Position numbers and translations under genes: made by a program. This document shows positions 1 to 10,551 of a stretch of 64,000 bases of DNA, one piece after another (the stretch's first letter is position 1; every line of letters starts with the position of its first letter). The DNA is from Papilionanthe hookeriana x Papilionanthe teres (lineage: Eukaryota > Streptophyta > Magnoliopsida > Asparagales > Orchidaceae). The notes beneath the pieces are model-generated. The model saw only the letters and a program-made list of their open reading frames with translations, searched no databases and was not told the origin of the DNA. Where the stretch lies: positions 5,844,001 to 5,908,000 of the forward strand of contig CM040425.1 in the NCBI GenBank assembly GCA_022702705.1. The letters are read 5' to 3'.

Positions 1-395
1 TGAAGGTTAGAGGTTAGTTTAGTTAACATAGTTCTATTAGCCACATTAAACCAAATTTGACTTATTTTCTTAAGTGAGTTTTATATAGTTTGAATATTGT
101 GTGTTTGCGTTATTATCACAAGAATTGCCACCTCTCTGTGGGATCGATACATAGGAATCCATTAGAGCCCTTTATCACTTGAGCGATACGTATACTTGCG
201 TTTGCCTCCTAGTGACTATTTTAAAGAGAAAATATATAATAATTCACTAGGAATGGCAACTTAAAGATTTTAAAAGATAAAAATAATTATTCTGAAGTAA
301 ACATTATTGTGATTGATCTGCATATTTCCTAATTTGGCTGTCGTGTGTGTTGTACTGTTGAAAGACATTTATAGCACACTAAGAAAATCTGCATC
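1..395 (+). repeat. E1 5' LTR, 3' portion only
   Basis: The right end of an LTR, running in from outside the window. It ends in CA at 394-395, seven bases before the PBS. The block ACGTATACTTGCG at 188-200, preceded by a GTGGGATCGATA-like stretch, recurs near the end of the E2 LTR (20,570-20,582) and, reversed, in the E3 LTR (59,243-59,255). Such blocks are usual at the end of Athila LTRs. Confidence 0.75.
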
Positions 396-402
396 AATTT
401 TT

Positions 403-420
403 TGGTGTTGTTGCAGGGGA
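403..420 (+). other. E1 primer-binding site (tRNA-Asp type)
   Basis: The 18 bases TGGTGTTGTTGCAGGGGA differ at a few C-to-T/A positions from the tRNA-Asp complement TGGCGCCGTTGCCGGGGA used by Athila elements. The site lies just downstream of the LTR end, as required for minus-strand priming. The changes suggest decay. Confidence 0.75.
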
Positions 421-587
421 GGTAAGGGTAAATTATTTTATAACTTAAAAGACTTTGTTTGAACTCTAAGACTTATATTAAGTAAAAGTGTACTATAATA
501 AATATTTTTACATTCTTGTGTGATTGCTTATTTTAAAGTGTTAAATTGTTTTTGTGTATCCGTAGTTTAGGATCCAAATGTCTAGTG

Positions 588-2300
588 CCTTATGATTCAG
601 AATTAGAACGAACTATAAGAAAAATTTGAAAACAATAAAATGAATCTGATAATTTCAACAAAATGGAGAACAACTATAATCAATGACTTAAAAAAGGAAC
701 ATCAAAAAAGACCTTTAAGAGATTATTCTTACCCTACATTAGATGAATTACACCCGAGTATACAAAATCCCGCAGTAGCTGCTAATTTATTTAAGCTTAA
801 ACCTGTTTTTATCTAAATGCTACAAAATAATCAGTTTGGGGGAACACCGAACGAAGATCCTAACTTACATCGTGCTAGTTTTCTAGAATTATTTGCTATA
901 TTTAAATATGACGAAGCGTCGAACGACATCAGCAGACTTAAAATTTTTCCTTTTTTATTAAGGAATAAAGCTAAGATGTGGTTAAATTCTTTAGCACTTG
1001 GATCTATCAGAACTTAAGGTGAATTATCACAAAAATTTTTGTCTAAATATTTCCCAACATTAAAAATTGCTAAGCTTAGAATCCATCTCACTTCTTTTTG
1101 TCAGTTTGAAGGGGAATCAATATATGAAGCTTGAGAATGATTTAAAGATCTCCTTAGGATGTTTCCACACTATGCTTTACCAGATTGGTTAATAATTCAA
1201 AATTTTTATTATGGATTAGTGGGATCTCTTAGATCTATTATAGATGCTACTGCTGGTGGGTCGTTAATGTCAAAACTATTCGATGAAGCATATTGTTTAA
1301 TTGAGGAGATGACTAATAATTTTCAATGACCCTCTAAAAGGGTAAATCCAAAAAGAGTAGAAATTGTTCATGATTTTTTATGCTATATATATTTTGGCTT
1401 CTCAAATTGCTGCAATATCGAAGAAGATAAATCAACTTAAATGAGTGTACCTCAAACACCACTTGTGGTAATTCATTGGAACAATTAATAGATTATCAAT
1501 CATCATATGAGACTTTTAATGCAATAAATAACCGATCTAGTAATCCCTATTCTAACTATTATAATCCTGGTTGGAAGAATCACCCTAACTTAAGTTGGAA
1601 TAATGATAATTCTAATACTGTAAATCTGCAATGGGGGAAAAATTTAGTGAACCCATTGAGAAATTCAAACAACCAGGGAAATAATAACTATAGATTATAT
1701 CTTCCTCCAGGTTTTAATAGAAACTCTAAATTTAAGGAGAAGAAATTGTCTATGGAAGAATTGATATTATAAATGGGTAATCAATTACAGAGTCAATGAG
1801 CTACAATTAGAAATATTAAAAATTAATTGGAACATATTGCTACTGCACTTAGCAATAGACCTTCAGAAACTCTGCCTAGTAATGTCAAAATTAATCCTAA
1901 AGATCAGAATAAAGAGAAAATTAAGGCTATTCAACTGAGGAGTGGAAGAGAATTGGAAACAAAAGTCAAAAAAGAAATTGAAGTTGAGAAAGAAGGGGTG
2001 GACATTGAAAATTCTGATAAATATTTTCATTTGGATTCAGAATATCCTATTAAACCAATGAAAGTTACTGTAGAAAAACCACCACCTCCATTTACTCATT
2101 AGTTTAATAAAAAATGGATAAAACATTATTGAAATTCTTAGAATTATTGAGAAGATTAACCATAAACATTCAATTTGTTGAAGCACTGGAACAAATGCCT
2201 AGCTATGTAAAGTTTATGAAGGATATACTTAATCAAAAAAGGAAGTTTACAAATAATGAGATTGTTGCACGAAGTGAGAAGTGTAGTGCAATAATTTAGA
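588..2300 (+). pseudogene. E1 Gag remnant
   Basis: Remains of the capsid/nucleocapsid polyprotein. Readable pieces are an N-terminal PYDSELERTI segment, a capsid-like segment at 817-1,017 (HRASFLELFAIFKYD, AKMWLNSLALGSIRT), the Athila hallmark YNPGWKNHPNLSW near 1,555-1,600, and a basic C-terminal part with IQLRSGREL near 1,930. Stops include TAA where TGG is expected at 1,015 and TGA in place of TGG/CGA near 1,131-1,140. The reading frame is broken at 815 by TAAATG, a stop followed directly by ATG, at the same place as in E2. It is not translatable as one protein. Confidence 0.85.
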
Positions 2301-2721
2301 AAAGCTTCATAGAAAACTTAAAGATAATGGTACTTTTATTATTCCTTGTGCTATTAGCGAATGATTTTTTGGAAAAGCTTTATGTGATTTGGGAGCCAGT
2401 ATTAATTTCATGTCTCTATCGATTTTTAGAAGGTTGGGTTTTTAAGAGATTTCTCCTACTACTGTAACTCTTCAGTTAACTGATCATTCGATCACCTATC
2501 CTAAGGGACTTATAGAAGATTTATTGGTTAAAGTTGATAAATTTATCTTTCTTATGGATTTTATTGTGTTAGATATGGAAGAAGATAAAGAAATTACTAT
2601 CATTTTAGGGAGAAATTTTCTTGCCCGTGGAAGAGCTTTGATAGACATACAGAAAGGAGAGTTAACCATAAGAGTCAATGATCAAGAAGATACATTTAAT
2701 ATATCAATATCAATGAGATAA
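2301..2721 (+). pseudogene. E1 aspartic protease remnant
   Basis: The retroviral-type aspartic protease that would cut the Gag-Pol polyprotein. The active-site region reads LCDLGASINFM at about 2,380-2,410; D-L-G-A-S is the usual Athila form of the D-S/T-G-A motif. The second half (LVKVDKFIFLMDFIVLD, IILGRNFLARGRALID) is open from 2,524 to 2,721. Upstream, TGA stands where the family has Arg before FFGKAL (2,362), and TAA interrupts after RRLGF. Confidence is high for identity; activity is ruled out by the stops. Confidence 0.85.
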
Positions 2722-2754
2722 CCAACAAAAGGAAGAGATGATGAATGCTTTAGA

Positions 2755-4030
2755 ATGGAAAATAATGATTATTTAAGAAATGAATATTTTCTAGATAATT
2801 TTGAAGTGAAAATTAAAGAAGAACATTTAGAGATTGAAGATGAAGATAAAATGCAAGATAAATCCATTGAAGTGAGTAATGAGGATTTGGATTATGTTCA
2901 GGTACGATTTGAGTTATTGGATACTACGAATATTAATAAAATTTTTTTCCTTCAATTGTAAAACCTTCTGAACTTGAAATGAAAAAACTTCCTACACATT
3001 TCAAATATTCATTTTTAGGAGATTTATCTATTATAGTATCCTCAGAGTTAACTAAATTACAAGAACAAAGGTTATTGAAAACTTTAAGAAAATATAAGAA
3101 AGCCTTTGGATGGACATTAGTTGATATCAAAGGAATCAATCCTTCGATTTATATGCATAGAATTTTATTGGAAGAGCATTATAAGCCTAAGGCTGATCCA
3201 AAGGAGATTAATCCCTATGATGAAAGAAGTTGTTAAAAAAGAAAATTTAAAATGGTTAGATGCTGGAATAATATATCCTATTTTGAAAAGTTCTTGGGTA
3301 TGTCCAATTCACCGTGTTCCTAAGAAATGGGGTGTGACTGTTGCTATAAATGAGAAAAATGAATTAATACTAACACGATAAGTCACTGATTGGTGAATCT
3401 GTACTGACTATAGAAAATTAAATTCCTCCACTAGGAAAGATCACATTCCTTTACTTTTTCTAGACCAAATATGGATAGGCTAGCTGGGCAAAAATATTTT
3501 TGATTTTTGGATGGATATATTATCTATTGTCAAATTCTTATTGCTCCTGAAGATCAAGAAAATACACATCTACTAGTTCTTATGGTACTTTTGCTTTTAG
3601 ACAAATGCCCTTTGTTTTATGTAATGCACCTACAATATTTCAAAGATGTATGATGTCTGTTTTCTGCGATTTAATTGAAAAGAGATAGAAGTTTTTATGG
3701 ATGATTTTTCAATGTTCGGAACTTCATTTGATTCAAGTTTAAATAATTTATATAAAGTTTTAGAATGATTTGAAAAAACAAATCTAGTATTAAATTGGAA
3801 AAAAAACTAATTTATGGTTACAGGAGGAATTGTACTTGGGTATAAAATTTCTAAAAATGGTATGGAAGTAGATCCGACAAAAATTCAAGTTATAGCTAAA
3901 CTACCTCCTCCTACTACTGTGAGAGGGGTTAGAAGTTTTTTATGATTTGCTGATTTCTATAGGCGATATATCAAAGATTTTTCGTAAGCCTTTATGCCAT
4001 CTTTTAGAAAAAGACACAAAATTTGATTTT
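2755..4030 (+). pseudogene. E1 reverse transcriptase remnant
   Basis: An acidic linker (2,755-2,961) precedes the RT. Recognisable pieces are KAFGWTLVDIKGINPSIYMHRIL (split here: KAFGWTLVDIKG, then INPSIYMHRIL), the KSSWVCPIHRVPKKWG block near 3,290-3,330, and the catalytic block EVFMDDFSMFG near 3,690-3,720. The FMDD form of YxDD is intact here, unlike in E2. At least one frameshift lies near 3,225 and many stops follow 3,380. The C-terminal connection KISKNGMEVDPTKIQVI is readable near 3,850-3,900. Confidence 0.85.
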
Positions 4031-4079
4031 AACCAAGAGTGCATTAATGCCTTTTCATTATCAAAGAAAAAAATTAATC

Positions 4080-4485
4080 ACTGCTCATATAATAGTTTCA
4101 CCTGATTGGGAGAGACTATTTAAGGTAATGTGTGATACTAGTGATTTTGCAATTGGAGCTGTTTTAGGGCAAAGATACGACAAAGCTTTTAAAGTTATAT
4201 ATTATGCTAGTAAAAAACTAAATGATGCTTAAATTAATTATACCACCACTGAAATAGAGTTATTAGTAATTGTCTATGATTTTGATAAGTTTAGATCATA
4301 TATGATTGGAGCTAAATGTTTTGTGCATAAAGATCACTCTGCTATAAAATATTTGATATCAAAGAATGATGCAAAAATAATATTAATTAGATGGGTACTT
4401 CTGATGCAAGAATTTAACTTTTTTATAGTAGATTAGAAGGAATTTGATAATCAAATAACTGATCATTTATCTAGGTTAGAATAGG
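4080..4485 (+). pseudogene. E1 RNase H remnant
   Basis: The gypsy-type RNase H follows RT directly. It shows MCDTSDFAIGAVLGQ (first catalytic Asp), TEIELLVIVYDFDKF (Glu), and HKDHSAIKYL (Asp, family form YTDHAAIKYL). It ends with ITDHLSRLE. Stops occur at 4,230 (TAA) and around 4,434. E1 keeps the N-terminal half of this domain, which is missing from E2. Confidence 0.8.
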
Positions 4486-4559
4486 AAGAATCATTTGACC
4501 TTGAAAGGGAAATTAACAAAACATTTCTTGATAAACAACTATACACTATTAATGAATGG

Positions 4560-5821
4560 CGTATACCGTGTTAAGCAGTCATTGTGAAATTTATTGTTAG
4601 CGATATTTTATCATATGGATTGACAACACAACAACAAAAGAAATTTATTCACGATGCAAAAATTTACTTTTGGGATGACCCATATTTGTACAAACAATGT
4701 AAAAATTTAGTTATTCGGAGATGTGTGCCTTATGATGAAACTGAAAAATTCCTTCAAAAATGTCAAGATTCTGAATTTGGTGGTCACTTTGGAATTAATA
4801 GAACCACACAAAAAATTTTACATTCGAGATTTTATTGACCTACTATATTTAGAGATGTTAATGGATAAATAAAAACATGTGATCATTGTCAGCGAGTAGG
4901 AAATATTTCAAAAAGAAATTAAATTCCCCCCTGAATTTACATTGGAAGTTTAAATTTTCTATGTTTGAGGATTAGATTTTTTGGAACCATTTATACTATC
5001 ATTTGGAAATTTATATATATTAATAACGGTGGACTATGTATCAAAATGGATTGAAGCTGTTGCTTTACCTAGATGTGATGCTTGGAGTGTTTCAAAATAT
5101 TTAATGAAAAATATTTTTACAAGATATGGAATACGAGTGTAATCATGACTGATGAAAGATCTCATTTTAGAAATAAATGAATTGAGAAATTGATTGAAAA
5201 ATATGATATTAAGCATAGTATCTCCACTTATTATCATCACAAACTAGTGGTTTAGCAGAAGTATCTAACCGTGAAATTAAAAGAATTTTAGAAAATACTG
5301 TAAATCCTAATAAGATGGACTGGTCTGCTAGACTAGATACTGCATTATGAGCCTACAGGACAGCCTATAAAACTTTTATAGGAATGTCCCCATACAGACT
5401 TATTTTTGGAAAGACTTGTCACTTACCATTAGAACAGGAGAATAAAGCTTATTGTGCTGTTAAGGAATTTAATTTAAATTTTAAAAGATGCATGTGAGAA
5501 AGTATTGTTGCAACTGAATGAGCTTGAAGAAATTAGGGAGGAATCTTAAGATAATGCAAGGATTTATAAAGAAAAAAAATGAAATTTTGGCATGATCAAA
5601 AGATAATAAAAAATTAATTCAAACCTGGAAAAGAAGTTTTATTGTATAATATAAGATTAAAATTATTTCCTAGAAAACTTATGTCCAGGTGTTTAGGGCC
5701 ATTCACTGTGGTAAAAGTTTGTCCATTTGGAATTGTTGATATTGAAGATCCAAAAAAAGAAAAATATTTAAAGTTAATGGGCATAGTTTGAAACCTTATT
5801 TTAATGGGAAAGCTAATTTTT
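4560..5821 (+). pseudogene. E1 integrase remnant
   Basis: Integrase, the DDE enzyme that inserts the cDNA copy. The N-terminal HHCC finger is visible as GGHFGINRTT and CDHCQRV (about 4,780-4,900). The core shows GLDF near 4,970, VDYVSKWIEAVALPRCDA near 5,030, MTDERSHF near 5,150 and LAEVSNREIKRILEN near 5,260, so the three acidic residues can be traced. The C-terminal end runs to about 5,821 without a chromodomain. Several frameshifts and stops break it. Confidence 0.85.
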
Positions 5822-5893
5822 AAAGAGGTCTTAATGTTGGGCCACCCGGAGTAAAGGCCGGGAATGTCGGGCTGACTGCATTAAACCAAGAGC

Positions 5894-5911
5894 TTTGTGG
5901 GAGGCAACCCA
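5894..5911 (+). other. Conserved block after pol (GAGGCAACCCA)
   Basis: TTTGTGGGAGGCAACCCA follows the end of integrase. The same block, one base different, lies at 26,079-26,096 in E2. From memory, a TGGGAGGCAACCCA block at this place is common in Athila elements of other plants, so it is probably a functional RNA or DNA signal of the lineage. Its role is not known to me. Confidence 0.7.
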
Positions 5912-6099
5912 TTGTTATCTTTGTAGTTAAATTAAATTTTTTTTACTTAAATAATTAAAAAAATCAATTAAAACTCTTTTTTATAAATTTATTGTAATTT
6001 GGAGTCCTACTTGTTAAGAAAATACATAAAACAATTTAATTATTGAATTACATGGAAGATTTGAGTGTTTTTTTTACCATAGATGAAACAATACAGAAT

Positions 6100-6274
6100 T
6101 GTGCTCTGGCACCAATGGCGCTAGAAATGGTACTAACTGCGCCAGTTTCCAGAGACGCGACGCTGATGGTACCCAATTTTAGCGCCAATGACACCCAATT
6201 TCGAAGCCAGTGGCACCCGATTTGGGCATCAATGGCACTATAGTTACAAAAATGGTTGGGAAGCTTCTATAAAG
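6100..6274 (+). promoter_or_regulatory. E1 internal promoter-like module upstream of ORF A
   Basis: A GC-rich cluster (ATGGCGCTAGAA at 6,115-6,126; GCGCCAGTTTCCAGAGA at 6,139-6,155; AGCGCCAATG near 6,181) is followed by a TATA box, TATAAAG at 6,268-6,274. ORF A starts at 6,373. Both quoted words recur exactly in the E1 3' LTR at 10,736-10,747 and 10,751-10,767, also upstream of a TATA box. This looks like a copy of the LTR U3 logic placed before a downstream gene. Promoter activity is inferred. Confidence 0.5.
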
Positions 6275-6372
6275 CGCTTTTTGGCTATTTTTTTTACAGT
6301 TTTTGTTGGATTTTTCTCATTTCAACTTCCAAAACCTGACATTTAAAGTGGTTTTCTACTATTCCTGATCCT

Positions 6373-7340
6373 ATGGCTTCCAACCCCAAAGGAACGTTAA
6401 AATATGGGATTTTCAATCGAAGAAAGTTCATTAGTTTGATGCGTAGAAGTTGCATGATATGATTCTTGCAAAGATGAGGTTGATCAAGGAAAGAGGCTTT
6501 ACAAATCAGGAATTCAATACTCCTGAAACTATTGTGGAGGAGATCTTCGTAGAAAGGAGATGGGAAGTTTTGTGTTACACAACTGCAACCACTGCCATTC
6601 CTGTGGTGAAGGAGTTTCATGTAAATCTTCATGGGATTAACCAAGGAGTTGTCTATTCTAGAGGTAGGTGGGTAAATTTTACTCCTTCATGAGTTAATGA
6701 CTTGTTCTTGATCGAGGATGTCCTGATTTGTCATTATGCCAACTTTGCCCCTACAAGAGACAATATGATTGAATTCTTTCAATTCTTAACGAATGAAAAT
6801 GAAACATGGGAGATAAGAGATGACAGACATGTAAGTTTTTCATCATCATTATTAAATTCTGCATCGAAGCCATGACATTTTTTTATTTCAGTGAAATTTC
6901 TCCCTACTAACAAAATCAGTAAAGCGATAAAGGAAAGTGCTATTTTGAATTATTGTATTCAAACTGGAAGACTTATTGATGTGGGTGCTTTAATTGTTAA
7001 ATTCATGGGTTAATTTTAAGTTGGATCTACTCATGGACTTGGACATCCATCTACAGTATTTTTGTTATGTAGTCAAGCACAAGTTCCTTACAAAAATTGG
7101 GAAAAAGTGCTTCTCCCTTGGAATCCCAAGGGCCTAATGTTAAATTGTGACTACATAGAGGATGGGGAAGTGAATGATATATATATTCCTTTAGATCAAT
7201 CATCTATAAATTCATCACCTATACAACCCCAATTTCCTGATAGTTCACATGTTATTTTAAAGAGGATTAAGAAGTTGGAGAAAGAGATTCAAAATATTAT
7301 GAATGTGATTCACAACATTTATGATCATTTGGCAAATTAA
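6373..7340 (+). pseudogene. E1 ORF A, putative plant transposon protein domain
   Basis: A ~320-codon remnant beginning ATGGCTTCCAACCC. It carries the domain I know as the putative plant transposon protein family (Pfam Transposase_32, named from memory), with VERRWEVLCYTT, VVKEFHVNL, RGRWVNFTPS, a Trp-to-stop in ASKP(stop)HFFIS, and ILNYCIQTGRLIDVGALI. A coiled coil (RIKKLEKEIQNIMNVIHNIY) ends it. There is no signal peptide or membrane segment, so I do not call it env. It is paralogous to ORF B further downstream. Frameshift near 6,445 and several stops. Confidence 0.7.
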
Positions 7341-7876
7341 AGAGAAATTTGAGCACACTGGACTTTTGGAAAAGGCTAAGGTGCATATGTATAAGAAGAA
7401 TTTTTAGATCGAAGATGACTCAACTAAAGAATTTCCTCACCAACCTTTTTATAACTTGTATGTACACCACCAATCCATGGGAGATATTCGAGAAGATGAG
7501 AGTATTGAAAATGAAGATTTGTAGTTGCTCTGAAGTACAAAATTTTGATTAATGAGAGCATATTTGTGTTCTGTTTGGGTTGATTCCCTTTATTTTCAAT
7601 GTCAGACTTTATGTGTTTTATGTAGGTGATTGGTATTTAGTTTACAGCTTCAGGTTAATGTTGGTGTGATTTTGAGCTGAGTTTTATGTTGTGGTTTGAA
7701 AATACTTGTTTGTAATTGTTTGGATTTTATATATAAATGTGAGTTATGTGTTGTTTCTGAAAAATTATTGTTAAAAGATTAATTATAAAAATTAATGTTA
7801 ATTTAGGCTAATATGAAGTCAGAGAGCTTTGGTGTACAACTTTTTTTACAGAATATTCAAAAACAAGAATTTCTAA
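7341..7876 (+). other. E1 spacer between ORF A and the second module
   Basis: About 530 bp of AT-rich DNA without a supportable gene. A short open stretch at 7,349-7,552 has no family resemblance. The spacer probably holds the 3' end of an ORF A transcript. Confidence 0.5.
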
Positions 7877-7877
7877 G

Positions 7878-7983
7878 CATCCGTGCCAATGGTGCCGGAT
7901 TTGGCACTAGTTGCGCTAGTTTACTGAAACTCCCAAGTCTATTAAAAATCACAAAAAGTGAACAGTAACCACAATTTATATGG
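7878..7983 (+). promoter_or_regulatory. E1 second promoter-like module, upstream of ORF B
   Basis: A weaker copy of the E1 GC-rich module: TGCCAATGGTGCC, then TTGGCACTAG and TGCGCTAG near 7,900-7,919, followed by a poor TATA-like TTTATATGG near 7,975-7,983. ORF B starts at 8,301. The words match the E1 LTR word TGGCGCTAG with one change each. Function is inferred. Confidence 0.4.
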
Positions 7984-8300
7984 CTTGGTTTGTCTCCTAC
8001 CTCTCGACTAAGGGTAAAACCCGTATTAGGGCTCACTAATACTTAGAATTTAGGCGATTTGAAAGATTGAAAAACTTGGATTTCATATTCTCTTGGTAAG
8101 AGCTTCACTTTAACCTAGAAATTTTGATATTCACTATGGATTTTTCTTACATTACAGGAATACTGAAAATTTGAAGATTTTGAAGAAAATTTAGAAAGAA
8201 TCCATGGTGTGAAGTTTCTTACCAATTATTTTGATTTTTTGAGTTCAATATATCGTTATTGAACATTTATTTATATTTATTTTACATTTTTATAACACTT

Positions 8301-9430
8301 ATGGCTCCAAAAATGTAGAAGGGGAAAATTAGAGAGGGTTTTGATGCAAGAAATTTTGTGAATTTGAAGGCACAGTTTCACTATAACACACAACTTGCCA
8401 CAAAGAAGCTTATTCAACAACTTGCCCTATATTATCTGAGAGGTTCAATAGAAAGATTGATAAACTTTCTGCTACTTCACAACAATAGCAGTTATTCTCA
8501 TCGTTCACGAGTTCTATGCTAACCTCTGAGAGACTTCGAACTAGCAATTAAATGTGCGAGGTAAGATTGTCGAATTCACTCGCGAAAGGATCAATGAATT
8601 ATATCAGTTAAAGAATGAATTTCTTGCGAGTATTTAGTATTTGTAGCCTCTGATTCATCTCTAGATGAAGATATTGAAATTCTGACTGATGGAAGAGGTG
8701 TTTGGAAATTAAAGAATAACCATAAGGTAAAATTCTTTACTTCTATGTTAAATGTATCGTCCAAAGAAGGCGTTACTTTATTTCTGCATGTCTGCTTCCC
8801 TCTAATCATCTTAGCGAAGTGACTAAGGAGAGAGCCATACTAAATTTTTGTATTCAATAAATGAAGAGTATTGATATTGGTTCTCTCATTCATCGAAATG
8901 GCCGAAGTATTTCTAAGGGTGGGACTAGTGGAGTTTTAGGCTACCCTGCTTTGATTTTCACTTTATGTGAACAATCAGGAGTAGATTTTGATAAACAAGA
9001 TAAATTATAACATCCTGTTAAACCTATTGGTAAACCCAGTGTTCATAAATATGAGTCACATGTTGGATGGAGAACTAGAGGTGGAAGTAGTGATATTCCT
9101 TCTACATCAGCTTTTAGACGTTCCACTTCTAGTACTTGTTCCCTTCAGGAGGTCATGGGGCAATTAATAATTCAACAAGGAGATATTGTGACAATGCATA
9201 ATCAAATAAGTGGTCTGGAATCCAGAAATATTCACAATGAAGAATACATGCAAAGAAGAGTCGGGTTTGATATTGCTTATCATGAGGCTATGACAAGATA
9301 TGTGAAGGGAGATCACATTGTGGAATTCCCTACTTGTCCTAGTTTTACATCTTAATTGTACAATGAGTTTGAAAAGGAAGGAGAGGAAGAATAAGAAGAA
9401 GAGGAAGAAGCAAATGATGATTCTTGAGGG
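8301..9430 (+). pseudogene. E1 ORF B, putative plant transposon protein domain
   Basis: The second 3' ORF, starting ATGGCTCCAAAA; E2 ORF B starts with the same codons for Met-Ala-Pro-Lys. The sixth codon is TAG. Readable parts are TDGRGVWKLKN near 8,690, a region like ERAILNFCIQ near 8,835, GHPALIF-like text near 8,940, HKYESHVGWRTRGG near 9,047, and a C-terminal helical segment (9,155-9,355) that ends in an acidic tail near 9,370-9,425. The middle part (8,400-8,650) is badly frameshifted. No membrane segment is seen. Confidence 0.65.
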
Positions 9431-10551
9431 TGTTGTTGGGTAGTTTATTTTTATCTCTTTAGTTTGTAGTTTGTTTGTTTTTTATGTTTTTATTAGCTAG
9501 TTGAATTTTTTTTTATGCAATGTAAGTTGTGATATGGAACCTATTCTTTGATTGTTTATATTGTTTTTGTTATATGTTTCTTTTAAAATTCACTGCTTAT
9601 GTTTAAAACACTCCTTTAAGTTTGGGGGGGGGGGGTACAAAAAATCTTTCGTAACAAAAGACTAAGCCATATTTTTAAAATTAATTTAACATAACTTTTG
9701 GTATTAGAGGTTAACTTTAGATAACTATATATTTGTTTTAAATATCATAGTAGACTTAAGTAAAATTCTTTAATAATAAGGGTTAACTCTAGGGAAAAGA
9801 TATTTTCTAATGAAATAATAAGACTATGCTTTTCCTATTTAAAGTAAAGGAAATTATATTTATCAAAGTATTAAGAAACATGGAGTGACACATAAGAAGA
9901 AAAGTTTGGAACTTTATGAAAAATCTTCTTCAAAGCTAATATGAATTTATAAAGTGAAGGAATGTGAGAAGTTTTAAGATTAAGAAGAGGATTGTGAAGT
10001 TTAAACTTTTTATTAAAGGGCTATCTAGATATAGTAGACCTCAAATGAGAAAGAAAATAAAAGAAATCATTGAAAATGATCCTAAAATAAAAAGAAAAGT
10101 AAAAATGCAAAAGAAAAAGTAAAGAAAAGGAAAAGAAAAATATATGAGGGGAAGCTTGAGGTGATGTTCAATCAAAAATTGGCTTTACTTGAATCAACTT
10201 GAGAAAAAAGGCTTAATTACATATCTAAACAAGTATTTAAGCATTAGCATCCTCACTAATAGAGTTCTCATGAAATTATTTTTCATACGAATCTTCTAAG
10301 CATCTTTAATATGACAAATTACAATTCTTCTTGAAATAAATAGAAAATCGGAAATCTTAAACTCGACTACTAGATATTCTTATACTTTTAGTTTTAACCT
10401 AAGTTATTAAAAGTTTCTTTAAGTTTTATTATTATATTTAGTAAACAAAAATTATAGCAATCCATGAGTAAAGCTCACTACCATAACTCATACTTTTTAT
10501 ATATCGTAAAGAAGTAATTTGAGGACAAGTAATAGTTATGTTTGGGGATTT
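9431..10551 (+). other. E1 3' UTR with G-tract, conserved block and polypurine tract
   Basis: Non-coding. It holds AAGTTT followed by 12 Gs (9,624-9,635), a conserved block TATCTAGATATAGTA (10,022-10,036) followed by a purine-rich A/G tract to about 10,150, the block TTGAGGACAAGTAA (10,519-10,532), and the polypurine tract TTTGGGGATT (10,541-10,550) that abuts the LTR. E2 and E3 have all of these in the same order. Confidence 0.75.

Noticed and set aside
6373..9430. Env-like glycoprotein genes in the Athila 3' region
   Set aside because: No signal peptide, membrane segment or glycoprotein features seen in ORF A or ORF B of any copy; the domain matches the putative plant transposon protein family instead.
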